A stretch of DNA of 64,000 nt from Hofstenia miamia (Eukaryota > Xenacoelomorpha > Acoela): assembly GCA_004352715.1 (NCBI GenBank), contig SCFE01000104.1, forward strand, positions 25,351 to 89,350, written 5' to 3'. The position numbers and the translations under genes were made by a program. Positions 34,873 through 47,049 of this stretch are shown piece by piece. The notes beneath the pieces were generated by a model. That model had not been told where the DNA came from, searched no databases, and saw only the letters and a program-made list of their open reading frames with translations. Each line of letters opens with the position of its first letter. Position 1 is the stretch's first letter.

Positions 34873-35920
34873 ATGAACGTCAATAAATTAAATTCTATGT
34901 TTAAAATTTTACAAATTGATATTGCAGGTTTATCAGTTAAATCAAGTTTAGCTCTGAATTGTTACATTTGTAATGCAGCACCAGATATTGTTGTTTTGAA
35001 TGAAACTAAGAAATGTGTGAATAGTTCTGATTTTCTGGATTATACAATATACAATTCTATTTCAAATGGAAATAAAGGTGAATGTGCATTATTAGTCAAA
35101 TCAAATTTCTTTTCTTATCATTATAAAGAAATGAAGGTTTCTGGTATTGACTGCGTAGTTAGTGTGATTACTATAAACAATAATGCATATTTGTTCTGTT
35201 CAATATACATTCCTCCTAAAGTATGAGTTGAATTGTTACTAAATCAAATTGATGTATTACTACAAGAAAAAGAAAAGTTAGGTATTGGTATGCTAATATT
35301 TGGAGATTTTAAGGCACGGCATCCTAGTTGGGGTGATCATTGCAAAAATGATGCAGGAGATATCATTTTCAATCACTTATTAAATAAACATGTAATGATA
35401 CTTAATCAAGGCGAATAATTTAATCTGGACCTGAATTTTGGAATAGATACATACACACTTTGAAGCATAGCTCATCAAAGAGCAATGTCGGTATTCTAAG
35501 ACAAGATAACAATTTATATACGAATAATGAGGAAAAGGAAAGATTTTTTTTCAACGCTTTTTTCACTGGCAAGCATTTAATAAATTGCAGATTTGACGAA
35601 AAACATCGTAAAGAAATTAAAAAATGTTTTGTTCAAATGTCTGAACCTGAAGCGGATGATATGAATAATCTAAATGACCGCATTACTCTAAGTAAAATTA
35701 ATGGATCGTTAAAAGCTTTGCGTACCAATGGTAAAAGTTTCGATCCTAATTTTACACACCATCTTATGTAGAAAATTTAGGTTTTTACACAAAAGCAGCA
35801 CTATTTCATTTATATAATAGTTGTCTTGAACAAAGGACGAGTAATCCTTATAAGAAAATTTCGTAAAACGAGTTATTCAGAACCTGCATCATATAGACGT
35901 TTGACTCTAACTAGTTATAT
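34873..35920 (+). pseudogene. ORF2 of the same LINE: endonuclease and start of RT
   Basis: ATG at 34873 starts MNVNKLNSMFKILQIDIAGL. APE-type endonuclease motifs follow: PDIVVLNETK (catalytic Glu), ISNGNKGECALLVKS, YIPPK and IFGDFKARHPSWG (GDFNARH motif with Asn to Lys). A linker with LSKINGSLKALRTN precedes the first RT block, EPASYRRLTLTSYIV, where an LTR insertion cuts the gene at 35920. Stops lie near 35226, 35416 and 35769. RT proper is absent from the window. Confidence 0.75.
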
Positions 35921-37019
35921 TGTAGCATAATCCACCGAATTAGCTGCTAAAGAAGTCAGTCAGAGAAAATTAAAGAAAAACAAACATGATTAGAAATTTA
36001 TTTAGCAATTTAATTTGTTGTATTTTGCAACTACGATTTATCAAATACAAATGTAAAAAAATTAGTACTTGGCGATTACACTGAATTGACAAATCGAAGA
36101 GAGCGAAATCGCTTGTCATTATTTTTAATCAACTTTGGCAGGCGATTAATTTGAAATTTAAATCGACTGGTACTTTTTGAAATTAACTATAAATAGAGTA
36201 AAATGATTAGAAAAACTGTTGAATTAAATCCTTTGGATTTCTTATCTTTAGCTTGATTGCGGTTTGATTAATTAATTACAATGTCTAGCTAAATGGTTGG
36301 TGTCTAGTAGTGGTCAGGATCCCAAGACGGGAACGATTCTAGGTTCTACGTTCCCGATCACGAACCCGCACTTAATTAGGTAGATGAATAGGAATTTTCT
36401 GATTACCCATTTAGCTGGCTATCGATTCCTTTATACATGTAAGTTAATGACAAGTTCGTGATAAGGCTAGGAAGCCAAATGTAGGATATAGATTATTAAT
36501 TTTTCTAGATCCAAATTAGCGACTATTACATGTAGGATAGGAAGCTGCTAATTGTTTAATTAGTTAATTTAAAGCCAATAGTTTTTCGGTAATGGCTCTT
36601 TCTAGATTAGTTAAGTCAAGCAGCTAGTAACAAGCCCAGTTGCAATAGATTATTACACTTTACAAAATGAGCTTAACCCGAGTTGTGTTGAGCCTTTAGT
36701 AATCACTGCATTAAACTAGGGTACACATAAGCCTTTCCATTGAGCTGAATGCTTGATACACTTCAATGGGAATGGATTGCTGGAGTTGTTGCTGATTTTT
36801 GGAGAACAGCGGCAGGCGGATGCCCAACTACTGGAGACACTGCAAAGCTACTTCACCTAAGTAGTGATGGTTAGATTATCTGTTAATTATAGTTAATGGA
36901 AATTGTTAACAAGACAGTGAAACAGTATGAAACTGTTAGATCCCTAACCAATAATTCACCACATAGTCAAATAGAGAGATTTGAATAGATGGATGCCAAG
37001 CGTAGTAGGAGATGCTACA
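35921..37019 (+). repeat. divergent LTR, plus orientation (solo)
   Basis: TGTAGCATAATCC...GATGCTACA, 1099 bp. It aligns along its length to the reverse complement of the LTR at 39123-40206; the stretches GGGTACACATAAGC and GCAGGCGGATGCCCA are recognisable in both. It is much more diverged than the other LTR copies. No primer binding site follows and no polypurine tract precedes it, so it looks like a solo LTR. It interrupts the LINE ORF2. Confidence 0.75.
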
Positions 37020-39122
37020 GTACCTTAAGCTCTAAAGGGGGTAGGAAACCATGAACATGTCTGATCCATTTGTAGATAGTATTTTATTAATGGCATTCCA
37101 CATGTTCTAGATTGACAATGGGTAGTTTCTCTAATTGTGACCTTTTTAGCAAAAATGTAATTTCTTTATATGTATTGATTCCTCAAAGCATGTGTAAACA
37201 GTACTATGGAAGCGTTTTTGTTGTGGTATCTCATCCATTATCTTGGGATAGATTATGATTTTATTCACAAGTTATCTTCTCTCTTTATCAATAACAAGTG
37301 GCACTATAGAGTTATAAATTTTTATTTCTTCTGTAGTATAGGAATTAATATATTTTTAATTTCCTGAGAAAGTTTTGTTGTGAACAAATTTGAATTTTTT
37401 TGAGATATTATAAAGCATGGGAGTAAATTTAGTTCAAAAAATGTAGTTAATTGGTTTTTTCATTTAATTGAGCATTCTGAGGTAATAGTACTATGTGAAC
37501 TTGTAGAACTAATAGAGCTATTACTACAGTCACTGGTTCTCATTCTCTTTTATTACAGAATGGGTGAAAATGGTTCTCTTTGCAGTGCACAGCAATGTGT
37601 GATGTATCTCAATAAGAGTTAACTTTGTTGATATTTTCAGTCTCTTTAGAGTAAAAAATCATGTTGAGCCCATCAGCTATTGAGGACTTATAAACATATA
37701 AAATGCTGTTTGAGACTAAAATTTAAATTTGGATGGTGAGTCTATGTTTTAGGGTTCATTCAGCAATTACTTTGGTTTTGGAAGTTGGTGTCATACTAGA
37801 GCAAATTATTGACTTATGTTTTTGAGATTGCTAAACTGTCCTTCTTGGGAACTTCAAACTCTTGTTTGGGTCAGAATCACATTGGAGCTTATTGAATTTT
37901 GTGTTTAGGTCTCTTCAGTTGTGCTTGTGTTTCCCAGTGCACATTGGAACCAGAAATGTGAGTGTCTGATTCTGATAAGTTAGGAGATTTCTGTTTTGGT
38001 TTTAGCTGTAAAATTTTCATTCCAGTGCTGAATGAACTTCTGTCCCTTTGAACTTTTTCACACTTCATAACTGCAGTGTGTTGTAAGGATCATCAGTGTA
38101 CTCTTTGATTTTGACTTTTAGGACATTTGCCTTTTTAGGGCTGATCAATGATTTCAGTGCTTCCATTCCTAAATGTATCTTTAGAACTTAATTCCCACAA
38201 ATTGGGATTATATATAATTATAATTTTATGTGGCCTATGGGGCATAAGCCTAGATATCATAAATTTTAGATTTTTCTCAGTGTTATCATTTTTCCTAAAT
38301 TCTGTCTTCCACATTGGGATTAGATTTGGCATTTCATAACAAAAAGTAAAATTCTCACATTTCAAAATAAATTGGTTTTTGTCATTTAGAGTTGCTTCAT
38401 CTATATCAATGACATTTCTTTTCAAATTTTGGAAATGTCTCATTTTGCCACTACTTAGTAAATAATAGTTGTTGTCGAGAATTTTTTTAAACATTTAAGC
38501 CTCAGATCAAACAGTTTTAACTTTTCTGACTTGCTTAGCATCAGCAGTGGGGTCGTGATGCCAGCATAAACTCTATTGCCCCTTGATGCAGTTTACTGTA
38601 CAACTTACTGTAGAGATTGTGTTCTTGACAAATGGCAGATTTTTAGTATTCAGATATATAAATTTGTGTATCTTATTAAAATCTGATATTAGTTGCTTAA
38701 TGTATTCATTATCTGTGTTTTCTGAAAGTTTTCAAATAACATACTGGGTTTAGTATAAGCTTCTCTGCCAAACATTCCTCTAAAATTGGTAATGCCAATG
38801 TTGGTATGGAATTATAAAGGATTATTTTATCTCTATGCACTCTTTCCAGTTTTATCATAACTCTAATGAGTTTTATCAGTGTCTAAAGCTTCTTTTGTTT
38901 GGGGTGGTACACTATTGTTGTATTGAGAGTAGTTTCTTTGCCTTGCATTCATTCTTTAATTAGGTGTGATTCAGATTGTGATCATCTACTTGCTATAATG
39001 TTTAGAGGTGGTCCCATTTGTTAAAACCATGTTTTTACCAATGTATCAGTCACTTCCTTTGTAGTTATTCTTTTGAGTAGTGCAATCCTGCTATGCTGGG
39101 TAAAATTATCAACCACAACTAA
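37020..39122 (-). pseudogene. Ty3/Gypsy element 5 remnant (integrase and 3' frame)
   Basis: Old minus-strand copy. Integrase core at 39120-38940 with VVDNFTQHSRIALL and MGPPLNII; integrase tail at 38494-38135 with YYLLSSGKMRHFQNLKR, the same layout as NNRLLHFQNLKR in element 1. Further down, 37430-37340 (NLFTTKLSQEIKN) resembles the start of the post-integrase frame of elements 1 and 2. Many stops. The integrase is cut at 39122 by the 3' LTR of element 2, so element 2 inserted into element 5. Confidence 0.65.
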
Positions 39123-40206
39123 TGTAATATCCTCTACCAGGCATTATCACTGTTTATCTACTGTTACTTTATAACATTAGTTGTGTTATTGCAGGTAAGG
39201 ATTTACTTGTTGTTACTGCTTGACTAGTTTCTTCTGTTGACTTATGTAACCTAGAATTAACTGCTCACTTTTTAGGTGACGAAGCCATGCAGTAATTTCC
39301 ATGATGATCTCCTAGTGGGCATCTGCCCAAAGCGGATCTCCACATCCAGTTTCACCATTCCATCCGACACTTGAGTGCCACTTCTCAGCTCAATCAAGAT
39401 AGCTTATGTGTATCCTACATTAGCTCAGTGCATACTCAAGATATGACACAACTCGACTTACACTCTATTGTGTTTGTTAAATACTATATGTAGCCATTAC
39501 CAAAATATATTGGCTTATTTAAATAAGTTATATTCAAACAACTTCCTAACCTACATCTATAACTTACTACATGTACAGTCATTTTATTGGTCGATTATAG
39601 GTCATAAATTTAGATCTAAAATAATATCAAGATAATTCCTAGGGTTTGGTTATCCAACCATTTGTTGACAGTTAGTTATCTGATACATGTAGAAAGGAAA
39701 TGCTAGTCTGCTAATCAAGAGAAAACTCCTACATCTAACATAAGTGCACTTTCATGATCTGGCACAGGGACCCTAGAATCATTCCCTGTGATGTATCCAG
39801 ACCACTACTAAACACAGCTCAAATAGCTTGACATTGTATTAAATAATCAAACCATTAATAAGATGAAAAAGTAAGAATTCTAAGTAAAATTCTTTATCAA
39901 ACTTCTTACAGGGTTTTAATGTATTTATAGTAATTCCAAAAGAAATACCTGTTGATTGAAATTTAAACTTTCTGCCAAGATGGCGGCTAAAAATAATGTA
40001 AGCGTCATTTAGTCAAAAGTATTTTCATCAACAGACACAAATATCTCTTTTTTGACACATGTTGTTTTCTTAGTTGCATTTTACAAATTAATCTGAAATA
40101 ATAGTAATTGATTTAATTACAATAATTTTAATCAACTTCTTTTCAATCTTAGTCTCTTCTTGCGGCGTTTGCAGCTTATTTCTGATTATATTTGGATGAT
40201 GCTACA
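39123..40206 (-). repeat. 3' LTR of element 2
   Basis: 1084 bp. On the minus strand it begins TGTAGCATCATCC and ends GGATATTACA. The polypurine tract abuts it on the internal side. It contains CCAAGATGGCGGC (39975-39987), a consensus-like YY1 site, which is conserved in the solo LTR at 51882 but not in the divergent LTR at 35921. Confidence 0.92.
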
Positions 40207-40217
40207 TGCCCCCTCAG
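40207..40217 (-). promoter_or_regulatory. polypurine tract of element 2
   Basis: The minus strand reads CTGAGGGGGCA directly before the LTR start TGTAGCATC. A G-rich purine run in this position primes plus-strand DNA synthesis in LTR retroelements. Confidence 0.8.
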
Positions 40218-40239
40218 CTTGCGTTATTTTTAGCACAGC

Positions 40240-43200
40240 TCATTCTCCGTGCACCAGAGTGTCCGCTTTTTGAATTATTGTTTCTGCCTGCTGGTTGACC
40301 CACGTTGTTTTCTCGAATTCCATTTGCTTTGTCATTTTTAGAACTGCCTCTCTTTCTGTTGTTACGAAGTTTGCGTATTTCAGGAAATGTGCTTCTCAGA
40401 TGTCTTCCGCTATTGGTGTTATTTCTCTTAACTCATTCATTTTCTGTGAGAAGATATCATAGTATTTATGATATAATTGTATGCCTTTAATGCCAATCAT
40501 GAGTGTCATTTGTGCGTCGGCTCTTCTTGTGTGTGTGCTAAATCCTCCCTTATTTGATTGTCGGGATAGAAAAACATAGACTTTCTGTAGGCTTTGAATA
40601 TTTGCTACATCCTTGTAGAAGAAACTGATATTATCTCTTACTTCTTTTTCTGTTATAGTATTGGGATCGTTTTTATTGATCCACATCGTTGTAAAGATTT
40701 CAACCCACTTCATGACATCATAGTAGCAGTATATCTTCTCCCATATGTCTGTCCATACTATGTTGTTTACTCTGGAGAATAGCATTATGGCTCTCGGGTT
40801 TTGTTCCTCAATTTCTTTTCTGAGATCTTGCAGTTGCACGTTTATGGGTTTGCCATGTGTATAGAGTTGGTCTGGCGTTATCATGCGTTCAATGTAGACC
40901 CTTTCCCTGTTATCATTGTGCAACATTACTTCTTTTGTCTTTTTGTAGTAGTCTCATTCTATCATGGCTTTTGCTTTTCTTTCAGTATTTACATATGACT
41001 TAAACTTGTGGAGGAATGTCTTCACAACCTTAACTTCCTTTGGTAGTCTCCAACATGGGAGGACCATTGGTATTGCGACAGTTTCTGGCGGTGTGCAGAT
41101 TAAGATTTTTGTTTCAATCTATCTTTCTATATGTTGATACGAGCCTTCTGTTGTTGATGCTGTGGCTATGCCTATTGTAGCGGAATAATTCATTTTGGCT
41201 TCAGAAATTGTATCCCAGAATGCTTGCATCAATCCCCTTCAGCTTAGTTTTAATCGTAATTCTTCTTTGATTTCCACTTTTGATGTGATGCATTCAACGT
41301 CTATAGCCATTTGATTATATGGTCTCAGTAACTCTTTCAGTTCTGTTCATGTGAACGCTTCAGTGAACATAAGTTTCATTGTCGCCACTGTTAGTTGTTC
41401 CCTTATGCTCTTTAAGTTTCTTTCTTTTATATCTGTAGATTCTTTTATGATTTTAATTTCAACCAGGAAATGCTTGTCATCTGTATCTATCAATTCTATT
41501 GTCTTGGCTGGACTGATGTCTCCCCATTTGAATATTTATTCTGTCAATTGTTTGTTGCATTTTGGGAACGTCTATAGCCATTTGATTATATGGTCTCAGT
41601 AACTCTTTCAGTTCTGTTCATGTGAACGCTTCAGTGAACATAAGTTTCATTGTCGCCACTGTTAGTTGTTCCCTTATGCTCTTTAAGTTTCTTTCTTTTA
41701 TATCTGTAGATTCTTTTATGATTTTAATTTCAACCAGGAAATGCTTGTCATCTGTATCTATCAATTCTATTGTCTTGGCTGGACTGATGTCTCCCCATTT
41801 GAATATTTATTCTGTCAATTGTTTGTTGCATTTTGGGAGATAGTAGTAATCTAGATGAAGTTAGTAATTGTTCCTCTTCTAGCATTTCTGCTTGGGACTT
41901 CGTTACCATTTCGCAGACTTCTACTGGTTCTGTGATGCCCCCTCATTTCATCATCTCGGCACTTTGAATAATTTTAGTAAATGTGCACCAGGGACTCTCT
42001 CGTTTGTAGCATTCCATTTCCTTATTGATGATTTTCTGCACTTTTTTCTGCATTAGCATTTTTCGGATTTCAGCTGTGCTTGCCAGTTTCCTTTTAATAA
42101 TTTTCTTTGTTGTGAGCCAAGTTTGATTTTGGAGTTGCTTCATCCATGTCTCGGATGTTGCTCCCCACATATACTTTCTCATTGGCTCGTCAAATATCAT
42201 GATCTCACTGGGACATATCCCCATCTTGTTCACTATGCTTATTACTGACATTTTCCCTAGCGGATTTTTGTTCATTATTATTCTGCTCAGTGTTTTTTCC
42301 ATTGTTTGCACTGGTTTTTCTGATTGATTTGGTTACTGTAATTTCCCAGTGTGATCTTTTAGTAGCTAATTCTTTGTCTGCATATTTATCAGGGCTATTG
42401 CTATTTCATATTTCTTCGCTTTTGTTAGTCTGTGATGAGTGTGTTGTGAAATCAGGAGTTTTATTTCCATGTCTTCCGTTGTGAATATTGCTAATATCCA
42501 TGCTGTCATTCTGTATCATATCTCTGGTGCATTTTTTTCTTCAAATAATAATTGTTTGAAGTCCCTTTTTGTGTTTAGTTCATATGCTCTATTTACCTCC
42601 ACCAGGGCCATCTCTATTGACTTGTGGAATTTTCGTGATGGTGAATCGATCTTTATTTGTGGCCAACCTTCTTCTACCTTTTGTTGCAGCTTCATGTTTT
42701 TCCAGATCGTTTGGATTTGTTGTAAATGATCTTGTCTTTGCATTAGGCTGCACTTTATAAATAATGTGTTGGCCTTTTCTATACCTTCTGTTTCTGTTGT
42801 CAATTCTATCGTTTTTGTGATTGTGATGCATGGGTCTACCATGATTCTGTAGATCTGTGCGCAATAATCTATTTGCAGATCAAATCATATTAGCTCTGGA
42901 ATCATCGTGGTTTTTGATGTCCTTTCCCATGGGAAAATGTTTTCGCCTAACTGGCATGCATCTTCTAAGTGCTGGGGAATATCCTCTTGTGTTGTTATTG
43001 TAATGATTACAACTCTTATATCCTGCACTCTTGCCATTCTTGCTGTATCATCCACTTTCTTTTCTAAAGTCTTTGTGTATTCTTTTTGTTTTAATATATG
43101 TATGATCATGAGATTCTCTGCATCAATGTTTATTTCAGGTATTTCAGCAATTTTATCTTTGTAGGCCATTATTGCTTGTGTTGTATCCAGTGTGAAAGCA

Positions 43201-43693
43201 TCGTCAAATATGACATGAACACTACTGTGCATATATGACCTCTCCATTGTTTCATTCATTTCTTCTGGATAACTAATGATGAAATTTACTTTTGGTCTAT
43301 TGTTGGCATTGAGCACAATTGGTAAGTATTTTCCTTCAACTCTCGCGACTTTTCGTATATGAGCTTTTGTTTCTGGGGATAGTTTTGTAAATGCATTGTA
43401 GCGCATCTTTCCCATGAAATAAGGATGTAAAGTTCCCCATCAATTTTCTACATTCGTTTTTCTCTCTCTTTCGATCTAACCATTCTCTCTGACATTGTTT
43501 CTGAGGAGGCATGTAGCTGAGTCATCCTTAATGGTATGTAACTGGTGCTCGGTTCACAGTCCAAGGGCTGTGAATCAGTGCTGATGTTTTCTACTGCTTT
43601 GCCCTTGAATTGGATCACAGTTACTCCCATCGGCACTTGACCAGCTGTGGTTCCAGATGAGATGACGTCATACTTTGAATTCTGCTTTATCAT
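40240..43693 (-). pseudogene. post-integrase reading frame, element 2 (unknown function)
   Basis: The most complete copy of the extra 3' frame, about 3.4 kb. It can be followed from MIKQNSKYDVISSG (43693) through VRSKEREKRM, YLPIVLNANNRPKVN, FDDAFTLDTTQAIM, IPEINIDAENLMIIHILKQ, VEEGWPQIKIDSPSRKFHKS, GICPSEIMIFDEPMRKY and QLYTHGKPINVQLQDL to KADTLVHGE and TGA at 40240, 33 bp before the polypurine tract. The roughly 1.1 kaa product is charged, Lys/Glu/Met rich and without obvious transmembrane helix or signal peptide, so it is not a typical envelope protein. Stops and frame changes are scattered, and the 271-bp duplication shifts the frame. Function unknown. Confidence 0.6.
41296..41837. repeat. 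271-bp tandem duplication
   Basis: 41296-41566 and 41567-41837 are consecutive copies that look identical. Element 1 has one copy here. The length is not a multiple of three, so the 3' frame is shifted. Confidence 0.9.
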
Positions 43694-43740
43694 CTATCTT
43701 TGTTTCCTTGATATCTGCTGTTGCTCTCTTCAGGTTTTAA

Positions 43741-46700
43741 AAAGGTAATAGTCTGTTGTTGTCTAGCAGTGCAGCCATGTTCAGTAGTGTTTGTGTTATC
43801 ATGTGGGGGCCGGACCATACTGTTTTCAACTTCCAGACTTGCTTTGTGTCTATGAGTTTAATTGGTTTGAACTTGTATACTTTATCACCTACCTTTTATT
43901 ATAATTATGTTGCTGTCTCCCTCCGACTTTTTTATATTGTGACACATAGTTTCTTGAATTCCTGTGATCTGGTTTCTTAATTGTTGTATGTATGCGTTGT
44001 CCAATTTCCCGCTGTAGTTGGTATACTGCATTGAGAGCGGGGTTGCTGCCTCCCTTCTGAACATAGCTTTGAATGGTGATACTCCAGTCATTGTATGTAA
44101 TGTGGTATTGTAATAGTATTCGATCATTTTGATAATCTCTCTCCATCTACTTCCTCCTATTCATGTTGTTGCTACTCTAATTAATTTAATTAATGTTTGA
44201 TTGAGTCATTCCACTGCTCTGTTGGCCTGTGGATGATAGGCGGTTGTTCATTCACTTGCGATTTCTAAGGAGCTTCGCTATCTCTTGGAAAAGTCCACTT
44301 TCAAATTGAGGCCCTTTATCTGTTATGATCATTTCCATTGTTCCCAATCTCAGTATCCACTCTTTTAAGACTAGCTCAGCTGTGGTTTCCACTGTGGTGT
44401 TTCACATCGGGACCATTCTTGCATATTTGGTAAAGTTGTCAACCATTACTAGTAGGTACTGATAACCTTTGGCATCCTTTGATAGCATCTCCAAATCTAT
44501 ATGGACTATTTCATTGGGTTGAGTTGTGATAATTTTTTCTAGAGGTGCTCACTGTGTTGGAAAGTGCTGTTTGTTGTTGAGAAGGCATGTCGTGCACTTG
44601 TTGATAATATCTTCCATGACTTTCCTGATGGCTGTCGTTATGAATCGTGCATTAAAAGTTTTCTCTGTCTGTGTTATTCCTAGGTGACCTTTCTCATGTA
44701 TCTTCCATATCAGTTCCCTCTTGAAGTAGTTGGGTATCATGATTTGGTTGTTTCCAGCTTTGACCTATAAAAGTCTGTTCCTGTTGATCTTCCACTTGTA
44801 ACATTCATAATATCCTGCCATTATTTTAGATAGTGTAGTTCAAGGCTCTCTAATCTTCTTTAAGATCTCACCTAGGATTACATCATCTTTCTGTTTATCC
44901 ACTATCTCTTGTTCTATTATCTCCTCTCTTATGAGTATCAGTAGTACTGCTTGACCTTTTTTGTCCACGTTTATCTCTGGTAAGTCCTCGTATTCAGTGT
45001 GTGGCAGGAACTGAAATTGCTTCTTTTCTCCCTCTGTTTTCACTGCTTCTCTTTGGTATTCTGGGAGTGATGTCCAGAAATCCGCGTTGTTGTGTAGTGT
45101 GCCTTTCCTATGTTTGATCGTAAATGTGAATTCATTTAGGTATTCAATCCACTGGGATACTATTCTGGACTTATCTCCCGAGAACTTCTTCAGCTAGGCC
45201 AATCCACTGTTGTCTGTTCATACTCTGAATTCCCTTCCTATGAGAAAATGTCGAAATTTCTTGATGCTCTCAATCAGTGCAAGCATTTCTACCTTGGTGG
45301 AGCCGTAGTTCTCTTTGCTTGCCCACTTCTTGCTAAAAATGAACTGCATTTTAGTTCCTTCCTGATTATACAACTGTAGTGTTGTTGCTCCAATTAAAAG
45401 AGCATGATAGTATTGACTCAAAGAAATTTTTAACCCCCATTAGAAACCTTGGATGTATTTTTGATAAAAGTCTTTCAATGAGACCACAGGTAAATTCAAT
45501 TATCACCTTGACAAATTATGTTCTTAGAAATATTAAGAAAATTCGCAAATATCTGTGTATATTGAATGTGTATAGTATATTATGCAATAATGGTTTCATA
45601 AGAATCGATGATTCCAATAATCTGCTGTATATCGTTTTTGTTGTTTTGTTTTTCTATCTTTTGGATCATCTCTCTGGTGTTGTCCTTCATGCATATTCTA
45701 CCTTTCTCTATAGTTCTTCTGAGGAACACTATTTTCTCTTTCAGGATATTGCACTTATTTCCATTGATCCAGAGCCCTGCTTTTTCAAAAATCGTTAGTC
45801 GCCTCGCCAGTTTTTCCAGGTGTTCTTGGACTGTATCAATTGTGACTATAATGTCATCTACATAGGCGTCGACTCCCTCTTACATTCTGTGTGTCTTATT
45901 TTTCAATACCTTCATTATATACCTCTGAAACATTGCCAGTGCAATACAAAGTCTGAACGCCATATATATTTACTCATATAGCCCTTATGGGGTTATGAAT
46001 GCTATCTTCTTGATGTAATCTTCCTCAATCTTCACTTGCCAATAGGCCTTGAAAAAATCCAAAGTTTTAAAATATTTATGTTTACTGGCTTTGTAGAGCA
46101 TGTCCTCTATTCGCGGTAGGGGGTATGAATCCTTCTTTGTCACCTCATTTAATTTATGAAAGTCAATACATAGACGGTACTTATTTCCCTGTTTTACAAA
46201 CACGGTTGGTGCTGCGTGCGGGCTCTCTCTTGGCAGGATGATCTTATTGTCAATTAGCTCTTCTAGTATCTGATTGTATTCTTCTTTCAGCATCTCAGGC
46301 ACCCTTCTGACTGGTAGTTTGATCAGTTTGTCTGTTGTTATGAAATTGTGCTTTTCGCCTACTGCCTGACCAATGCTTATCTTTCTGTAGTTGAATATAC
46401 ATTTATGTTTCTCTAGGAGTGTCCTTAGTTGCATGATGTCTCGTTCTTCTAGATGTTGATAATCCTCATCATTTATTTCAGGTATCCTGTGTGTGTCTTC
46501 CTCTTCTGCTTTCGTCCCAACACCCTTGAGTTGCCTTTTGGGAGTACTCGCAACTTCAATGGTGTTTGTCCACTCGCCCACAAGTCAGCCATGTGGAGTA
46601 CTATCCACTTTCCTTTGCAAGTCCTTGAATCGACCGTGCAAAATACTCACTCCATCGTCATCTTCCATTGCCTTCCAGATGAGTCTGATATTAGTTTTAA

Positions 46701-47032
46701 TGTATTTTCCATATATTCTTATCTGAGATCTTTTTGTAGCATTGAGAATTGGTATCCTTCATTTTCTGTGTTTTATTTGCACAGACACTAGATGGCATTC
46801 AAACTCATTTGGTGTTGATGCCTTTGTTGTTGTACAGCATTATGTCAGCTGTTATATTGTCTTCTGTCTCGATTGTGTGCATTTTCCATTGATGCGGCTG
46901 TAGATGGATGTCTTCTTGCAATTGAAATGTAATTGTTTTCTGCTTTTCCTGTTCTTCTTCAATTTCTATCTCTTCTTCTTTTACCTTTATGGTTCTGTTA
47001 GCATAATTAATAACACACCCATTTTTCGTCAA
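43741..47032 (-). pseudogene. pol, element 2
   Basis: Protease tail at 47032-46805, RT at 46581-45640, RNase H/RT end partly replaced (see 45396-45625), RNase H remainder to about 45170, integrase at 44740-43741. Motifs are those of element 1: YRLCIDFHKLNE, LDFFKAYWQV and AYVDD in RT; HEKGHLGITQ and CTTCLLN in the integrase zinc domain. In-frame stops match element 1 position for position (three near 45990-45875 and one each near 45196, 44838 and 44548); the Trp codon TGG at the QVWKL site of the integrase tail is intact here but TGA in element 1. Confidence 0.85.
45396..45625 (+). pseudogene. CR1-like LINE RT fragment inside element 2
   Basis: Plus-strand frame reading IRNLGCIFDKSLSMRPQVN, YVLRNIKKIRKYL and IDDSNNLLY. 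This is the conserved region after the RT core in CR1/Jockey-type LINEs (RNLG..FD..L.M..H+). It replaces about 215 bp of RT/RNase H sequence that element 1 has at about 22439-22655. Confidence 0.75.
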
Positions 47033-47049
47033 AAAGTCATTGCCTAATA

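Larger units (their letters stand above)
39123..47049 (-). mobile_element. Ty3/Gypsy retrotransposon, element 2
   Basis: Minus-strand copy from its 3' LTR through the post-integrase frame, integrase, RNase H, RT and most of the protease; gag and the 5' LTR fall in the gap at 47050. It is very close to element 1; over 22660-23510 against 45625-46470 I noticed only one base difference. It differs by a 271-bp tandem duplication, loss of the A-D-S-R linker and a CR1-like replacement. Confidence 0.9.

Noticed and set aside
37020-37060. Primer binding site or polypurine tract next to the LTR at 35921-37019
   Set aside because: No TGG-starting site follows the LTR, and the AAAGGGGGTAGG run is on the wrong side and not next to an LTR start.
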